Position numbers and translations under genes: made by a program. The notes under the pieces were generated by a model that saw only the letters and a list, made by a program, of their open reading frames with translations, did no database searches and was not told the DNA's origin. Below are positions 16,086-18,183 of a stretch of 18,183 nucleotides of DNA, in pieces. Positions within the stretch are counted from its first letter, which is position 1; every line of letters begins with the position of its first letter. The stretch is from Cytidiella melzeri (lineage: Eukaryota; Basidiomycota; Agaricomycetes; Polyporales; Irpicaceae): NCBI GenBank assembly GCA_022592445.1, contig JABYQR010000585.1, forward strand, positions 1 to 18,183. Direction: 5' to 3'.

Positions 16086-18183
16086 TTACTCCCCCTCAGC
16101 GAGGTGAAACTGGACGAGCCCTAAGGACTCAGAGTGACGAACGTGAGCTTCAGCCGGTAAAGACTTGGTGAAGATGTCAGCGGGGTTGTCAACTCCAGGG
16201 ATTCGAACCAATTCGACGAGGCCTTCAGTGACGCATTCGTGAACAGCGTGCGCAGTGACGCGAGTATGTTTGGAGCGATGCTTCACGTGGGTGGACTTGG
16301 AAGCGTCTACAGCACTCTTGTTGTCGCAATGAAGGACGACAGGTAGAGGAAGAGGTTGCTCAATTTGATCAGTGAGAATCTTCAACCACTTGAGTTGCTT
16401 GCAAGCTTCGTGAGCCGCAAAGTATTCTGAGTCGAAGGTAGACTTCGCCACAGAACGTTGTTTGCGCGAGGACCAGCAGACAGCGCCATAGCCTAGGAAA
16501 TAAACCCAGCCAGATGTGGAGAGCGAGTCGTCTAAGTCGCCGGCAAAGTCAGCGTCGGTGTAACCGACAAGATCGTCAACACCTTCGTCATTATGGCCTA
16601 GACAAAGTCGGAGACTGGAGGTACCGCGAAGGTAGCGAAGGACATGATATGCAGCGCGGAGATGCAGCTGCGAGGGGTTGGACTGGTATTGACAGAGCTT
16701 CGCAACGGCGTACGAGATGTCAGGTCGAGTTCCAAGGGAGGCGTACATGAGTGAGCCAAGTACGCTGCGGTAGGTGTGGATAAGTGCTGGGTCGCACTGC
16801 TCCTTGGGATTTTCATTGTGTACCAACTGGATACCGGTTGGAAGCGGTGTGGAAGCAGGATTGGAGTCCTCATGCTGGAAGCGTTTGAGAACGGAATTGA
16901 TGTAGACCTCTTGGTCGAGGTAGATGAGACGACTCCCCCTATCCCGAGTGATACGGATACCGAGATAGTGCTTGAGCTCGCCTAAGTCTTTGAGATTGAA
17001 ATGGCGACGAAGAGCGTCCTTGGTCTCCTTGATGAGGGTGAGACTGTTCCCCATAATAGTGAGATCGTCGACGTAGCAAACAATAATTTGGAGGGCTCCC
17101 CTCGTCGATGAGTGAAAATGGCGACATCACCTGTGTCGTAACAGACGAAGCCGAGTTCTTCGAGGCATGCCTTGAGCGTGAGGAACCATTGGCTCCTGCT
17201 TGCTTTAGGCCATATATTGCCTTATGAAGGCGGCATACTTTGCCTTCATCCAGTACAAACCCTTCAGGTTGCTCCATGTAAACCTCCTCGTCCAAAGATC
17301 CGTTCAGATAGGCTTGTTGGAAGTCAATCTGGTGAATTTCCCAGTCCAGAATAGCTGCCAAGGCGACGAGGTATCGCCAAGACTCCAGATGGGCGACGGG
17401 AGCAAGGTGTCTGTGAAATCGATGCCTTGAACTTGCTCAAAACCCTTGGCTACCAGACGTGCCTTATAACGATCAACATTACCGTCCTTGTCGAGTTTGA
17501 GTTTGTAAACCCATTTGCTCTTAATTGCCTTGCGACCAGGGGGCAAATCGACTAGTTTCCATGTTCCAGTGTCCTGGAGACCTTTGATTTCGGCCTCCAT
17601 AGCTGCACGCCAGTCATCTCGATCCGGTGAACCCATAGCCTGCCGATAGGTACGAGGCTCCCCCTGAGGCGTAACTGCTGCTGCCAGCATGACGACCTGC
17701 TCGTCAGAGAGGACAGCGCCAGCGTCAGCTTTTGCTTTGCCTTTGCCTTTGTAGGAGACCTTGTTACCGCGAGCTCAGGTCGTCTCCTCAATCTCTTGTT
17801 CAGTAGCAGCCCACATAGACTGGAGACGCTTCGCATCACGAGGTACAACAGTGCGTTGTGAACAACATGTAACACCAGCATGAGCCGGGTTGGAGAATAG
17901 AAGGTAGTCATGTGGAGAAGCGGCCGGAAGACGATTGGGATTTGGTTCGAGTTTGGGAGAAGGTACGACAGGAGGGGCTTTCCGTTTGGAAGGCGAGAGT
18001 GGCGTGGACGAAGAGCTAGGCTCTGGTTCAGCAGATGTGGACGAACTAGGAATAGGAGTAGAGAGACGCGGTATCTGTGAAGGCGTAGGAGCCGACGTGG
18101 ATGTTGTGTCAAGAGGAGGTGGTTGTTGAGTTGAGGGCACTTGTGACGTGGTAGTAGCCGGCTGTGAAGAGGGCGTTAAAGGA
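16086..18183 (-). pseudogene. Ty1/Copia pol (integrase tail, reverse transcriptase, RNase H), broken, 5' end outside window
   Basis: Reading leftward from the window edge: a Pro/Ser-rich linker (18183-~17830) as found between integrase and reverse transcriptase, then an in-frame TGA at 17777-17775, then the reverse transcriptase start with WRAAMEAEIKGLQDTGTWKL, KSKWVYKLKLDKDG and YKARLVAKGFEQVQGIDFTDT. Frame changes, each explained by one lost base, occur near 17404, 17193 and 17099. The pieces between them contain HQIDFQQAYLNGSLDEEVYM, AIYGLKQAG and the catalytic CYVDD. From about 17099 to the TAA at 16088-16086 the frame is intact: KDLGELKHYLGI, GSLMYASLGTRPDISYAV, then RNase H with YTDADFAGD, STFDSEYFAAHEA and CDNKSAVD (the Asp/Glu/Asp set), ending PADIFTKSL. 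The copy is dead unless the breaks are sequencing errors. Gag, protease and integrase core are not in the window. Confidence 0.92.
16089..16097 (-). other. Polypurine tract of the Copia element
   Basis: GAGGGGGAG on the minus strand, followed by the stop codon TAA and then at once by the LTR (TGG at 16085). This is the expected primer site for plus-strand DNA synthesis. Unusually, it lies inside the last codons of pol. Confidence 0.7.

Noticed and set aside
17090..17410. Programmed frameshifting in the Copia pol
   Set aside because: Three separate shifts plus a stop inside the reverse transcriptase, with no slippery motif seen; decay or sequence error is simpler.
1..18183. tRNA, rRNA or CRISPR features
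   Set aside because: No cloverleaf-like sequence, rRNA similarity or regularly spaced short repeats were seen on either strand; the tandem units present are too long and diverged.

Overview
The window looks like nuclear DNA from a filamentous basidiomycete, probably a mushroom-forming agaricomycete. The genes are broken by many short GT-AG introns (about 48-94 bp), promoters are compact, and the retroelements are Copia-like and Tc1-like. The species cannot be named from the sequence alone.

Layout. (1) 1-3090 is a repeat graveyard: the end of one LTR (1-160), a related solo LTR (1158-1725) flanked by a 4-bp CATG duplication, ~142-bp tandem repeats on both sides of it, fragments of broken reading frames, and the 3' end of a decayed Tc1-type DNA transposon ending at 3083. 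(2) 3349-4005 (minus) is a two-exon gene for a small secreted, proline-rich protein of 192 aa that becomes visible only when its intron is removed. (3) 5348-6789 (minus) encodes a divergent eIF4E-family cap-binding protein (3 exons, 446 aa). It shares a ~480-bp divergent promoter region with (4) a bZIP transcription factor at 7270-9270 (plus, 3 exons, 626 aa). (5) 10048-12290 (minus) is a major-facilitator transporter of the fungal monocarboxylate-porter type. I resolve it into 14 exons (471 aa) with several micro-exons and two GC-AG introns. (6) 13053-14489 (plus, 3 exons, 440 aa) encodes a protein I do not recognise: a disordered Pro/Ser-rich N-terminus, a compact central domain and an Arg/Glu-rich C-terminus. 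(7) 15041-18183 is again mobile DNA: a Tc1-type terminus of the same family as at 3083, a rearranged set of Copia LTR pieces in opposite orientations, one complete LTR (15649-16085, minus), and a Copia pol gene (16086 to beyond the window end, minus) broken by one stop and three frameshifts.

For the spliced genes the exon lengths sum to a multiple of three: 579 nt (secreted protein), 1341 nt (eIF4E), 1881 nt (bZIP), 1416 nt (transporter) and 1323 nt (unknown protein). This supports the splice choices. The five genes do not form an obvious pathway or cluster. They look like ordinary single genes (translation, transcription, transport) in an island of about 11 kb bounded on both sides by transposon relics. 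The secreted protein gene sits at the island's edge, a few hundred bases from a dead transposon.

I found no convincing wholly new system. The most unusual structures are the circularly permuted, inverted LTR composite at 15207-16085, the micro-exon/GC-AG architecture of the transporter gene, the eIF4E paralogue with altered key tryptophans, and the hidden secreted protein.
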